Source of the DNA: a virus
Length of the DNA: 25,527 bases
Strand: one strand, 5' to 3'
IMG/VR virus record: IMGVR_UViG_3300037189_002681
Coordinates: 1 to 25,527 of that record
Shown here: piece after piece, positions 6,194 to 12,868 of the stretch
How the letters are laid out: each line of letters begins with the position of its first letter
Position numbering within the stretch: the stretch's first letter is position 1
Translations under genes and position numbers: made by a program
The notes under the pieces: model-generated
Told to the model about the DNA's origin: nothing
Database searches by the model: none
Seen by the model: only the letters and a program-made list of their open reading frames with translations

Positions 6194-6222
6194 TTGACTG
6201 TACTTTCCCTCTAGCGTATTAT
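6194..6222 (+). promoter_or_regulatory. Sigma70-type promoter TTGACT-17-TATTAT overlapping a stem-loop
   Basis: -35 TTGACT at 6194-6199, 17-base spacer, -10 TATTAT at 6217-6222. The -10 forms the loop of the perfect 9-bp stem at 6207-6234, so either a promoter or a terminator reading is possible. Confidence 0.5.
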
Positions 6223-6234
6223 TGTGCTAGAGGG
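6207..6234 (+). terminator. Perfect 9-bp stem-loop in the intergenic region (terminator or promoter hairpin)
   Basis: CCCTCTAGC (6207-6215) pairs with GCTAGAGGG (6226-6234) around a 10-base loop, 22 bases after the preceding stop codon. No T-run follows (TATTTACTG), so a classic rho-independent terminator is not certain. The core CTAGC-GTATTATT-...-GCTAG recurs, inverted, in the stem-loop at 19049-19084. Confidence 0.5.
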
Positions 6235-6242
6235 TATTTACT

Positions 6243-6250
6243 GATAAATA
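6243..6250 (+). promoter_or_regulatory. T4-type late promoter GATAAATA
   Basis: GATAAATA lies 26 bases before the ATG at 6276, which also has AGGAG at 6262-6266. Together with the upstream stem-loop it marks a new late transcription unit. Confidence 0.7.
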
Positions 6251-6275
6251 TCTTATAAACTAGGAGCCCAAAAAC

Positions 6276-6884
6276 ATGGCATCAGGATACCAACAAGATT
6301 CAAATCAACTAACACCAGGATATTATCGTGTGGTGTGGACAGCTAGCACGGCAACATATCCAACAGCCGACGGTAATACCAACGGAGCATTGAACCCATA
6401 TAATTGGGATACTTATGCTGTTAAACCTACTAGCCAAGCGAACTCAAACCGTGTAACTCGCGGAAATATTCGTTGGGCTCATGTGCTAGAAAATCTGTCA
6501 TTGCTCTCAGACTGCCGCATCGAAAACGTGGTTGTAACTAGCTCAGGCAACACAGCCGCAGATAATCAACCAACTGGTGTTGCATTCACAGTAGTATATG
6601 ATAGAGATTCTTTCGTATTACCAGGCTTGCAAAAACTGAATACAACAAGCTACGATGGAAGCACTGCAACATCGACCTACACTACTACCGCACAGGCTAT
6701 TAGAGAACTAGTAACTCGTGGTTTTATATTTGGTGGATCAAGTGGTGAGACACGTTCTGCTAGAGTTTGGAATCTCCAGAACGTAGAAGATCAACAATTA
6801 ACATTCACAGTCGCACAACCAGACACACCAGCCAAGATTTGGGCAGACATTGGTGTAACTCAAATTTCTGGTACGACATTGTAA
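6276..6884 (+). CDS. Putative phage structural protein
   Basis: A 202-residue soluble protein with no signal peptide. It begins MASGYQQDSNQLTPGYYRVVW and is rich in Thr, Ser, Asn and aromatic residues in alternating strand patterns, typical of beta-sandwich virion proteins. It is read from a T4-type late promoter with SD AGGAG. I recall similar 'MASGYQQDSNQL' proteins in marine T4-like phages but no function for them. A head or tail decoration or fibre-adaptor role is a guess from composition and late expression. Confidence 0.8.
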   Translation: MASGYQQDSNQLTPGYYRVVWTASTATYPTADGNTNGALNPYNWDTYAVKPTSQANSNRVTRGNIRWAHVLENLSLLSDCRIENVVVTSSGNTAADNQPTGVAFTVVYDRDSFVLPGLQKLNTTSYDGSTATSTYTTTAQAIRELVTRGFIFGGSSGETRSARVWNLQNVEDQQLTFTVAQPDTPAKIWADIGVTQISGTTL

Positions 6885-6891
6885 GGAAACA

Positions 6892-8121
6892 ATGATACTG
6901 GCTTACCTGTTACTACTAACTGGTTTAACAATTTCAGCGGTCGCAATTTACTACTCTGTAGTTGGTTTGACCGCTATTTTTTCAGCGGCCGCAGTTCCTA
7001 TTATAGTTATGGGTTCGGCATTAGAAATAGCCAAACTAGTATGTGCTAGTTGGTTAAAAGCTAATTGGGAACGTGCTCCACGTTTCATGAAACTATACAT
7101 GACTACCGCAGTGGTTGTGTTGATGCTTATAACTAGTATGGGCATATTTGGTTTCCTTTCTAAAGCACACAATGATCAAAGCCTAGTTACAGGAGATGTT
7201 CAGGCTAAGATTGCTGTATTTGATGAAAAGATACGAGTAGAGAAAGACACTATCGCAACTGATCGCAAAGCACTCAAGCAGATGGATGAGGCTGTTGATC
7301 AGATCATGTCTCGTAGTAATGACGAGAAAGGTGCTAGTAAGGCATCGGCATTGAGACAGAGCCAAGCCAAAGAACGCACAAGACTACTAGCAGAGATCGA
7401 CAAGTCTAATAAAGCTATATCTGTATTAAACGAGCAACGTGCTCCTATTGCCGCAGAGAACAGAAAAGTCGAAGCAGAAGTCGGACCAATCAAATATATC
7501 GCTAAATTTATCTACGGTGATCACGGCGCTGATGAAAACATGCTCGAAAAATCAGTCACTTGGATTATTATACTAATTGTAGTAGTATTTGATCCATTGG
7601 CAGTTATCATGTTACTGGCCGCACAGATGACGATTGGTTGGCACAGAAAGCCTATAGTCGAAGAAGAGCCTTTAGTACACAAGACTGTTCCAGTGGTTGA
7701 AACTCCAGTTGAACCCGTAACTAAACCAATTCCAGCTGTAGTTGTACCTGAACCCGATGACGAACTTAGCCAAGAAGATATTAAACGTATTGCTGAAGCA
7801 GTTCGACAAGTAAAACCTAAACTAGCTGAAAAGATTAATGAGCTAGTCGAACACGAAGAAACAGATCCGCCAATGCCGATAGAGCAATGGAACCAAATGA
7901 TTGCTGAAGCTGAGAAAGTTGCTGAAGCTGAGAAAGAGAAGAAGTTCCAGATACTTCCAGAATTACAAGAACACTTAGACACAGTAGAAGAACGAGTAGC
8001 CCGAGGTGATAGTTATATCGATACTGAGGGCAAAGAAGTAACCCTTGACGAAGAATCAAAAAAAAAGACTTACATGATCAAGGACAGCCTGGGCAGGACA
8101 GTAATACAGAACCGGGAGTAA
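6892..8121 (+). CDS. Membrane protein with long periplasmic or cytoplasmic coiled coil, zero-frame product
   Basis: A 409-residue protein. Two transmembrane helices lie at ~3-45, a third at ~68-88 (VVVLMLITSMGIFGFLS), a charged coiled coil at ~105-200, and a fourth helix at ~222-246 (WIIILIVVVFDPLAVIMLLAA). The remainder is a long Glu/Lys/Pro-rich tail. It is a conserved protein of unknown function in T4-like cyanophages and pelagiphages, as far as I recall, and those homologs carry a C-terminal YVQNxEQ...LW motif. Here that motif occurs in the -1 frame (see 8049-8405), so this stop at 8119-8121 may not be the only end. SD AAGGAAAC precedes the ATG. It overlaps nothing upstream (7-base gap). 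Confidence 0.85.
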   Translation: MILAYLLLLTGLTISAVAIYYSVVGLTAIFSAAAVPIIVMGSALEIAKLVCASWLKANWERAPRFMKLYMTTAVVVLMLITSMGIFGFLSKAHNDQSLVTGDVQAKIAVFDEKIRVEKDTIATDRKALKQMDEAVDQIMSRSNDEKGASKASALRQSQAKERTRLLAEIDKSNKAISVLNEQRAPIAAENRKVEAEVGPIKYIAKFIYGDHGADENMLEKSVTWIIILIVVVFDPLAVIMLLAAQMTIGWHRKPIVEEEPLVHKTVPVVETPVEPVTKPIPAVVVPEPDDELSQEDIKRIAEAVRQVKPKLAEKINELVEHEETDPPMPIEQWNQMIAEAEKVAEAEKEKKFQILPELQEHLDTVEERVARGDSYIDTEGKEVTLDEESKKKTYMIKDSLGRTVIQNRE

Positions 8122-8405
8122 ATGAATATGTACAGAATGCAGAACAAGGCAACGGAACACTTTGGTCTAGGATTGTTGCAAGGCCAGGCCATTCACCAAT
8201 CGATCAATTATATGTGGAGTACAACGCTCATCAGTTTAGCGATGTTATCGTCGATCCAACAACAGAACCGGACCTTTATCAATTCGTTGAGAACGTTAAA
8301 TTAAATGGGCCCAGATTCACTGATTACCCAGAAGAGAAACTTGCACAATACGAAGAACGAATCCATGAGCTTAGGAAAAATCAACTTAATAACACCGCCG
8401 GATAA
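8049..8405 (+). CDS. -1 frame C-terminal extension of the membrane/coiled-coil protein (frameshift product or split gene)
   Basis: The -1 frame is open from 8049 to the TAA at 8403-8405 but has no ATG; its only plausible start is GTG 8214, with no SD. It reads NEYVQNAEQGNGTLWSRI..., the kind of segment that follows the zero-frame part in related phage proteins (memory, unchecked). The junction must fall between 8049 and the zero-frame stop at 8121. That interval contains A-AAA-AAG at 8061-8067, the dnaX-type -1 slippery heptamer, inside a run of nine A (8058-8066). A shift there would give a ~504-residue protein. A homopolymer sequencing error or a true split gene are the alternatives. It overlaps the next gene by 41 bases. 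Confidence 0.6.
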   Translation, partial: RRIKKKDLHDQGQPGQDSNTEPGVNEYVQNAEQGNGTLWSRIVARPGHSPIDQLYVEYNAHQFSDVIVDPTTEPDLYQFVENVKLNGPRFTDYPEEKLAQYEERIHELRKNQLNNTAG

Positions 8406-8781
8406 ACTATTCAATTTGAATATGGGATATCTGTTAATAAAGCCTTCGCTATATGTGAAGCAACAGTTTCAAACTATTTTGAGCCACAATATAGAAGAAA
8501 TTAATGTGTTCATCTACGATGACAATGAGCACGATGTAGATTGGCTACTTAGTGTAGCTAACCAATGCGATATTACCATTATCGATATTGACAACTGCGA
8601 TCCTACTACTAAATTATTTGTAACTTATCTTCTTGCTCAACCTAATACACACTATATAACTAATGATGAAATCACTCCTTATGGATTGATTAGTAAGAAC
8701 AGAATTTATAACTTAGACTGGATCGTGGCGCAGGTCACGGACGATGATGGAGAAGAAGACGAAAATGACACAGAGGGATAA
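8365..8781 (+). CDS. Conserved T4-like phage hypothetical protein
   Basis: A 138-residue acidic protein. The frame is open from 8305, but ATG 8365 is chosen because [17 protein letters not shown] is where, from memory, homologs in marine T4-like phages begin. Alternating strand/helix blocks ([47 protein letters not shown]) suggest a Rossmann-like alpha/beta fold of the toprim or response-regulator size, but I see no catalytic signature. The end is very acidic ([13 protein letters not shown]) and overlaps the bS21 gene by 17 bases. T4 counterparts near regulators of late transcription are possible but not claimed. Confidence 0.82.
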   Translation: MSLGKINLITPPDKLFNLNMGYLLIKPSLYVKQQFQTILSHNIEEINVFIYDDNEHDVDWLLSVANQCDITIIDIDNCDPTTKLFVTYLLAQPNTHYITNDEITPYGLISKNRIYNLDWIVAQVTDDDGEEDENDTEG

Positions 8782-9004
8782 ACGTTTCGACGGTAACCGT
8801 GTAACTCTCAGGGAAGGTGAGAACATGAACCAAGCCTTGAGACGTTTCAAGAGAAAAATTGAAGACAGTGGCATCATGGATGAACTACGACGCAAAGAGT
8901 TCTACGAAAAGCCCACTACTGAACGCAAGCGCAAGAAGGCCGCGGCGATCAATCGATACAAAAAGAAGCTGGCGAAAGAGCAACTTCCACCAAAATTGTA
9001 TTGA
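8765..9004 (+). CDS. rpsU: Ribosomal protein bS21 (phage-encoded)
   Basis: A 79-residue basic protein. The core [26 protein letters not shown]...[28 protein letters not shown] matches bS21 across its full length, including the near-invariant [15 protein letters not shown]. bS21 sits on the 30S platform near the anti-Shine-Dalgarno end of 16S rRNA and helps translation initiation, so a phage copy could bias ribosomes toward phage mRNA. Starts at 8744 and 8747 are also in frame; 8765 is chosen because GGAG at 8749-8752 precedes it. It ends in TGA, overlapped by the -35 of the tRNA promoter. Phage bS21 homologs are known in large phages. Confidence 0.95.
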   Translation: MTQRDKRFDGNRVTLREGENMNQALRRFKRKIEDSGIMDELRRKEFYEKPTTERKRKKAAAINRYKKKLAKEQLPPKLY

Positions 9005-9029
9005 CATACTAATCAACATCTACTATAAT
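9001..9029 (+). promoter_or_regulatory. Perfect sigma70-type promoter for the tRNA, TTGACA-17-TATAAT
   Basis: -35 TTGACA at 9001-9006, 17-base spacer and -10 TATAAT at 9024-9029. The expected start near 9036 lies just before the mature tRNA 5' end at 9039, so the tRNA would be made as an almost leaderless precursor. Confidence 0.88.
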
Positions 9030-9038
9030 AGAGACAAT

Positions 9039-9113
9039 GCGCTTAAGAACCTGCGGAAGGTAAGGAGACTCTAAATCTCTGTTTGGTGGGTTCGACTCCC
9101 ACTAAGCGCACCA
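9039..9113 (+). tRNA. tRNA with anticodon CUA (amber suppressor type)
   Basis: A clear cloverleaf with encoded CCA. The acceptor stem GCGCTTA (9039-9045) pairs fully with TAAGCGC (9103-9109), then A73 and CCA (9111-9113). The T arm is GTGGG/CCCAC with loop TTCGACT. The anticodon stem GGAGA (9064-9068)/TCTCT (9076-9080) encloses CTCTAAA, with U33 and anticodon CTA at 9071-9073, which reads UAG. The variable loop is 5 bases, so it is not a class II tRNA. The D arm is weak (three pairs, ACC/GGT, loop TGCGGAA with GG), and positions 8 and 14 are A and U rather than the usual U and A. Amino-acid identity cannot be told; G1-C72 with A73 does not fit E. coli tRNA-Gln. Confidence 0.9.
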
Positions 9114-9146
9114 CACTACGTTTTAAACCCAAACCTAACAAGGTAG

Positions 9147-10226
9147 ATGATGACATACTTTCTGAAGCAAGGAAACACATACAGAGTATCAAAGAAGGAA
9201 GCACTCGACATCCGCGAGCAACTTCCAGCTGGGAACTATGTGATTAAGAAGAATGAAATGACTGGTGAGTTGTTTCTCGAAGGTGTTGACGCCTTCGACA
9301 TCAAGGGCAAAGTCTATGGAGATACGCACAAACGTGCAGAACGTATCCTCTATGCTTTCGAAGACCGTCCAAGCTCTACCGGTGTAATGCTTACTGGTGA
9401 AAAAGGATCTGGTAAGACTCTTTTGGCTAAGATGCTATCTTTCAAAGGATACGACAAGGGTTATCCGACTATCGTAATCAATCAGCCATGGTGCGGAGAA
9501 GCGTTCAATGCTTTTATCCAGAGCATCGAGCAACCTGCAATCGTAGTGTTCGACGAGTTCGAAAAGATCTACGATAGCGACGATCAAGAAGCTATGCTAA
9601 CCTTGCTAGATGGAGTATATCCTAGCAAGAAGTTGTTCGTTCTTACTTGTAATGACAAATACCGTGTTAATCAGCACATGAAGAATCGTCCAGGACGAAT
9701 CTTCTACTCATTGGAGTACAACGGTCTTGAATCGGAATTTATCCGCGAGTACTGCGAAGATAATCTTAAGGCCAAGGAACATATCGATCGTATCATCGGT
9801 ATCGCTGGAACGTTTGATCAGTTTAACTTTGATATGCTTAAGGCATTGGTCGAAGAGATGAACCGATTTAACGAGTCTCCTCAGGAAGCTATGACTATGC
9901 TGAATGCCAAGCCTGAGTATGGTAATGATGGGCGTTACAAGGTCAAGCTAATGGTCAATGGTGAAGAAGTCGGCGACGCTGATTTCGAATCAAAGGAGTG
10001 GCACGGTAATCCGCTTAACAAGCGTGTAAATGTCAGCTACAGGTCTTACAGCCAAGAAGAAGATGCTGACGGCGATTGGGATTGGGAACAAATGACTTTT
10101 GAGCCTGCCCATCTGAAGAAGATCGATGATAATGGCAACAAGTATGTTTTTGTTGGTTCTAACGGAAACACTCTTGTGCTTACTAAAGTGAAAGAACAAG
10201 GCTACCGTTACTGGGATGCCTTTTAA
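9147..10226 (+). CDS. AAA-family ATPase
   Basis: A 359-residue protein. An N-terminal ~60 residues precede a single AAA module: Walker A GEKGSGKT (84-91), Walker B IVVFDEFE (132-139), sensor-1 FVLTCND (164-170) and arginine-finger candidates R181 and R184 (NRPGR). The C-terminal ~95 residues are beta-rich (KVKLMVNGEEVGDADF...) and form a separate domain that I do not recognise. ATG 9150 is an alternative start; AAGG at 9140-9143 serves either. Phage AAA proteins of this type may act as remodelling or clamp-loading factors or in virion assembly; the substrate is unknown. The gene follows the tRNA with no obvious promoter of its own. Confidence 0.88.
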   Translation: MMTYFLKQGNTYRVSKKEALDIREQLPAGNYVIKKNEMTGELFLEGVDAFDIKGKVYGDTHKRAERILYAFEDRPSSTGVMLTGEKGSGKTLLAKMLSFKGYDKGYPTIVINQPWCGEAFNAFIQSIEQPAIVVFDEFEKIYDSDDQEAMLTLLDGVYPSKKLFVLTCNDKYRVNQHMKNRPGRIFYSLEYNGLESEFIREYCEDNLKAKEHIDRIIGIAGTFDQFNFDMLKALVEEMNRFNESPQEAMTMLNAKPEYGNDGRYKVKLMVNGEEVGDADFESKEWHGNPLNKRVNVSYRSYSQEEDADGDWDWEQMTFEPAHLKKIDDNGNKYVFVGSNGNTLVLTKVKEQGYRYWDAF

Positions 10227-10238
10227 CCAAGGAACTAT

Positions 10239-10466
10239 ATGGACATGGATCAAGCGGCCGTCTTTTTAGCCGGCAGCATCTTAACTATGTTAGGATTTGT
10301 TGTTGTAGTCGCGGCTATCGTGGCTATCAACAACATCCTACACAAATACTGGAAACCTGTTACTATCTTTAGTAAGGATAGTTGGCATTTGAATCCTCCA
10401 GAGCGATTTGCTCACGAGGAAGAACTTGCCAGGATCGCTCCTCACTTAGAGGAAACTAAAAAGTGA
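10239..10466 (+). CDS. Small single-pass membrane protein
   Basis: A 75-residue protein with one long hydrophobic helix (~7-33, FLAGSILTMLGFVVVVAAIVA) followed by a charged cytoplasmic-type tail. SD AAGGAA lies 7 bases before the start. It overlaps the next small gene by 4 bases (GTGA), so the two are translationally coupled. The family is unknown; such short membrane proteins are typical of the accessory gene stacks of T4-like phages. Confidence 0.75.
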   Translation: MDMDQAAVFLAGSILTMLGFVVVVAAIVAINNILHKYWKPVTIFSKDSWHLNPPERFAHEEELARIAPHLEETKK

Positions 10467-10591
10467 TAGCATACTGGGTAGTAGCAGGTTTCTTTACAGC
10501 GTTTGGTTGGCACTACGGTGAAAAGTTCATCGTTACATATATAGATAAACCAGAAGTAAAGATAGAACAGAAAGCTGAGGAAAAGAAATGA
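10463..10591 (+). CDS. Tiny membrane protein (42 aa), GTG start
   Basis: A 42-residue ORF begins at GTG 10463, inside the stop of the previous gene (GTGA), and ends with TGA overlapping the next ATG (ATGA at 10588-10591). Its N-terminus is hydrophobic (IAYWVVAGFFTAFGWHYG) and is followed by a Lys/Glu-rich tail. The exact 4-base overlaps at both ends and the absence of any other gene in the 121-base gap between its neighbours make it a real gene. I recall similar tiny 'AYWVVAGFF' proteins in marine T4-like phages. Confidence 0.75.
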   Translation: MIAYWVVAGFFTAFGWHYGEKFIVTYIDKPEVKIEQKAEEKK

Positions 10592-10812
10592 CAAATTCTG
10601 TTATTTGGGAATCTACTTTAGATAATCAGTTTGAATGTAAGGTTCTCCGAGAAGAAGCTCGTGTTGGTGTTTTGATAATCACGGACAATACTACCGGTGA
10701 AGATATCTTCACCCGCCCTGTGTCGTTAAGTTATGGCGCACAGTTTGGACCTGATATCGACGATGTTCAATTGTGGCAACATTTATGTGTAGAGGCTATT
10801 GACAATCGATGA
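10588..10812 (+). CDS. Small conserved phage hypothetical protein
   Basis: A 74-residue soluble acidic protein with no signal peptide or membrane helix. Alternating strands (VIWESTLDNQFECKV, VGVLIITDNTTGE) and the end AQFGPDIDDVQLWQHLCVEAIDN match, as far as I recall, a small hypothetical family in marine T4-like phages. It starts in a 4-base overlap with the preceding tiny membrane protein and ends in a 4-base overlap with the next gene, so it is within a coupled cluster. The function is unknown. Confidence 0.78.
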   Translation: MTNSVIWESTLDNQFECKVLREEARVGVLIITDNTTGEDIFTRPVSLSYGAQFGPDIDDVQLWQHLCVEAIDNR

Positions 10813-11261
10813 CTGTACAGACTGTAAAAGTAGTCAAGATCTATCCTACCGAAATTTGGTATGAAAAAGACCTCATGGGCACTGTGCATATCAAGATGCA
10901 ACACGAGGGCATGCATGAACATACTATGGTATTATTACAGTATAACTATGCGTATACGTCTAATGCCCATCAGCACGAACTTACTAAGAAGATCGGCAAG
11001 TTGTTAGGCGAAGAAGATATACAACAACGTCCTTGGACCATGCCCGAAAGCTGGAAGGCTAAGAATGATAACAGCACTGAAGACCAGTGTGGTTGTTATA
11101 ACTGCATGAGCGAACGTAAAGACAGCCGAGGCTGGCCTTTAACTATGAGTATGCTCGTCGTTTGCCCTGAATGTGGAAACAAGCGTTGCCCCCGGGCAAC
11201 AGATCATAATTTGGCCTGCACGGGCTCAAATGAACCAGGACAACCTGGAAGTCGTTATTAA
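10809..11261 (+). CDS. Hypothetical protein with C-terminal zinc-ribbon-like cysteines
   Basis: A 150-residue protein. The N-terminal ~75 residues are a strand-rich domain. The C-terminal half carries CGCYNC (residues ~94-99), then CPECGNKRCPRATDHNLAC, which gives seven cysteines and one histidine that could bind one or two zinc ions. It ends GSNEPGQPGSRY. The CPECGNKRCP...H...C pattern recurs in phage proteins of unknown function that I recall from T4-like genomes. Nucleic-acid binding is the default inference for such a motif but is not shown. It is coupled to the preceding gene by a 4-base overlap (ATGA). Confidence 0.8.
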   Translation: MTVQTVKVVKIYPTEIWYEKDLMGTVHIKMQHEGMHEHTMVLLQYNYAYTSNAHQHELTKKIGKLLGEEDIQQRPWTMPESWKAKNDNSTEDQCGCYNCMSERKDSRGWPLTMSMLVVCPECGNKRCPRATDHNLACTGSNEPGQPGSRY

Positions 11262-11289
11262 ATACAATGTGAACTTAAAGGAGAAAAAA

Positions 11290-11865
11290 ATGTCACAACA
11301 ATAGATTGAATATGCTTGCAGAGATGTAGTTTTCCATTTCAACAAGAAACACTTAGAAGACGAGACCATTCCAATGTGGGTCTTAAAATTTCATGGAGAG
11401 ACGTTATACGTCAATCATGTAGACTGTCAGCTATCCTGGAGTACTAAGGAAACGCCTGATAACAGTCATACCAAAGGTAGCATCAAAGTTAAAAACGCAT
11501 TGTTGCGTATTAGTGATAGCAACGAAGCTACACTCACAGAACTTACTATCTACGATAAGTTCCGTTTAAGAAATCAAAAGCTAGGCATAGTTCGCATCAT
11601 GGCTCCGTATGGCGGTGCCATGCACAAGGCTTTATTGGCTAATGAATACAAACATGCACCGATTAAAACTATTCGAGGCGCCTGTTCTAGTTCATTCATT
11701 GTGTGTGACTTGCTTAGTAAGAATGAAGTGTTACTGGCTAAGATCAAATATGTCGACTGGCGCGAGCTTAAACCCAACGAAGGCTATTACCAGGATTACG
11801 ATAACTTTAAAGGAGACATCCCAGTGGATTATGGACATCCTAGTACCCCATATGAATACAGTTAA
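11290..11865 (+). CDS. Hypothetical protein with in-frame amber codon (TAG at codon 5), candidate recoded gene
   Basis: ATG 11290 follows a strong SD (AAAGGAG, 11278-11283) at the right distance. Translation runs M-S-Q-Q, then TAG (11302-11304), then IEYACRDVVFHFNKKHLEDETIP straight into the open frame whose first ATG is 11374. With the amber read through, the product has 191 residues. Without it, translation would need a start at 11374, which has no convincing SD. The codon before the TAG is CAA, and CAG is one mutation from TAG, so Gln is a natural candidate. The phage carries a CUA tRNA 2.2 kb upstream. No domain is recognised. It could also be a sequencing error or a recent nonsense mutation. 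Confidence 0.82.
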
Positions 11866-11868
11866 CGG

Positions 11869-11897
11869 TTGACACCTGTACAGAACTATGTTAAAAT
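11869..11897 (+). promoter_or_regulatory. Sigma70-type promoter TTGACA-17-TAAAAT
   Basis: -35 TTGACA at 11869-11874, 17-base spacer, -10 TAAAAT at 11892-11897, 32 bases before the exonuclease start at 11929. Confidence 0.78.
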
Positions 11898-11928
11898 GTA
11901 AAATCAAACATAAAGAGAAAGTAAACTA

Positions 11929-12513
11929 ATGGCTAATACAGATGTAATGATTGACTTAGAAACGCTAGCAACATCTACTGATGCGGCTATCCTAACTATC
12001 GGTGCAGTAAAGTTCGACCCTATGGGTATGGATATCGAAGAACCCGCAATGGACAGCTTTTATGTCCGAGTGGATCAAGATAGTTGCGATCAGTTAGGAC
12101 TGCGAGTCATGGATGATACTGTAGCATGGTGGGCCAATCAAAGTAAAGAAGCTCAAGACGAAGCGTTCGGAACAGAAGGTCGTATACATATACGTGATGC
12201 ATTTGACCAACTGTACAAGTTTTGCTGGGGTGCAAAGCGTGTATGGTCGAACGGCAGTGTATTTGACATCATGATCTGCGAACATGTTTTCCGTAAACTG
12301 GACAAGGCGAATCCTTGGCAGTTTTGGCAAGTGCGTGACGTCAGAACTCTTTTCGATATCGGTATCGATCCTAAGCGTCCTCCGGTGCTAGCACACCATG
12401 CATTGCAGGATGCTTGGAATCAAGCAGTCGGTGTACAAAATGTCTATAATACATTGCGCACTAGTACTAAGTTGAATGGGCATCATATCACACCATTTTA
12501 TAACGAAAGATAA
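11929..12513 (+). CDS. DEDD-type 3'-5' exonuclease (DnaQ fold)
   Basis: A 194-residue protein. The four acidic residues and the histidine of the DEDDh class are present: D9 and E11 (MIDLETL), D113 (GSVFDI), and H156 with D161 (HHALQDA, spacing HxxxxD). The family includes Rv2179c-type exoribonucleases and small phage exonucleases that trim RNA or DNA. The WAxQ...W segment (~67-72) and the WSNGSVFD motif match that subfamily as I recall it. It is driven by a sigma70-type promoter and followed by MazG after 3 bases, which gives a small nucleotide-metabolism operon. The substrate (RNA or DNA) cannot be told. Confidence 0.9.
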   Translation: MANTDVMIDLETLATSTDAAILTIGAVKFDPMGMDIEEPAMDSFYVRVDQDSCDQLGLRVMDDTVAWWANQSKEAQDEAFGTEGRIHIRDAFDQLYKFCWGAKRVWSNGSVFDIMICEHVFRKLDKANPWQFWQVRDVRTLFDIGIDPKRPPVLAHHALQDAWNQAVGVQNVYNTLRTSTKLNGHHITPFYNER

Positions 12514-12516
12514 TAT

Positions 12517-12807
12517 ATGGACTCACAAACCAAAGAAGTAATGGATATCCTCCAAGAGGAATGTGCTGAAGTAATCCAAGCAGTCAGCAAGATTAGTCGT
12601 TTCGGGCTGGATAACCTCAAGCCCGGAAAACCTAAGACTAATAGAGAACACCTGGAAGAAGAACTGGGTGATTTGCAAGCTATGGTAGATATACTGCAAG
12701 AGCTAGATATCGTTAGTTTTACAAATATTGAACGTGCCGCAGAAGCCAAGCGTGAAAAGCTAAAAATCTGGTCAAATATTTTCAAAGATCAGATTCATCA
12801 GGCATAA
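12517..12807 (+). CDS. mazG: MazG-like nucleoside triphosphate pyrophosphohydrolase
   Basis: A 96-residue all-alpha NTP pyrophosphohydrolase. The metal-binding EExxE is at 14-18 (EECAE), and ExxD is at 49-52 (ELGD), followed by the typical helix LQAMVDILQELD. This is the compact MazG form found in many marine phages, where it may lower ppGpp-like alarmones or hydrolyse dNTP/NTPs; the role is debated. It lies 3 bases after the exonuclease gene. Its stop codon overlaps a late promoter motif that reads into dnaK. Confidence 0.86.
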   Translation: MDSQTKEVMDILQEECAEVIQAVSKISRFGLDNLKPGKPKTNREHLEEELGDLQAMVDILQELDIVSFTNIERAAEAKREKLKIWSNIFKDQIHQA

Positions 12808-12810
12808 ATA
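12803..12810 (+). promoter_or_regulatory. T4-type late promoter CATAAATA before dnaK
   Basis: CATAAATA overlaps the mazG stop. The expected transcription start near 12817 lies in the left arm of the leader hairpin at 12811-12843. Confidence 0.7.
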
Positions 12811-12861
12811 AATTTGTAGAGCGCCGTAAAGGGCCTACAAATTCTTGCTTAATTAAAGGAG
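12811..12861 (+). promoter_or_regulatory. dnaK leader element: hairpin plus conserved TTCTTGCTTAAT-SD block
   Basis: AATTTGTAG (12811-12819) pairs with CTACAAATT (12835-12843); GCC/GGC pairs inside. Then comes TTCTTGCTTAAT and SD AAAGGAG (12855-12861). The block is nearly identical to the one before hsp20. UUCUU (12842-12846) could pair with AAGGA (12856-12860) with one G-U, a weak SD-blocking stem like those of RNA thermometers. The hairpin lies close to the predicted mRNA 5' end. Confidence 0.5.
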
Positions 12862-12868
12862 AAAAATT

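Noticed and set aside
8122-8304. 60-residue + strand ORF after the membrane/coiled-coil gene
   Set aside because: It overlaps the -1 frame extension, which has the protein-like pattern (YVQNAEQ...LW), and its own sequence is of low plausibility.
8859-9074. 71-residue + strand ORF running into the tRNA
   Set aside because: It is a shadow of the bS21 gene in another frame and ends within the tRNA.
9039-9113. Reading this tRNA as a sense tRNA (Tyr or Leu)
   Set aside because: The variable loop is only 5 bases, so it is not class II, and the 7-base anticodon loop with U33 puts CUA at 34-36.
11609-11872. 87-residue ORF inside the 11290-11865 gene
   Set aside because: Shadow frame with an unlikely composition; the overlapping frame continues from a strong SD.
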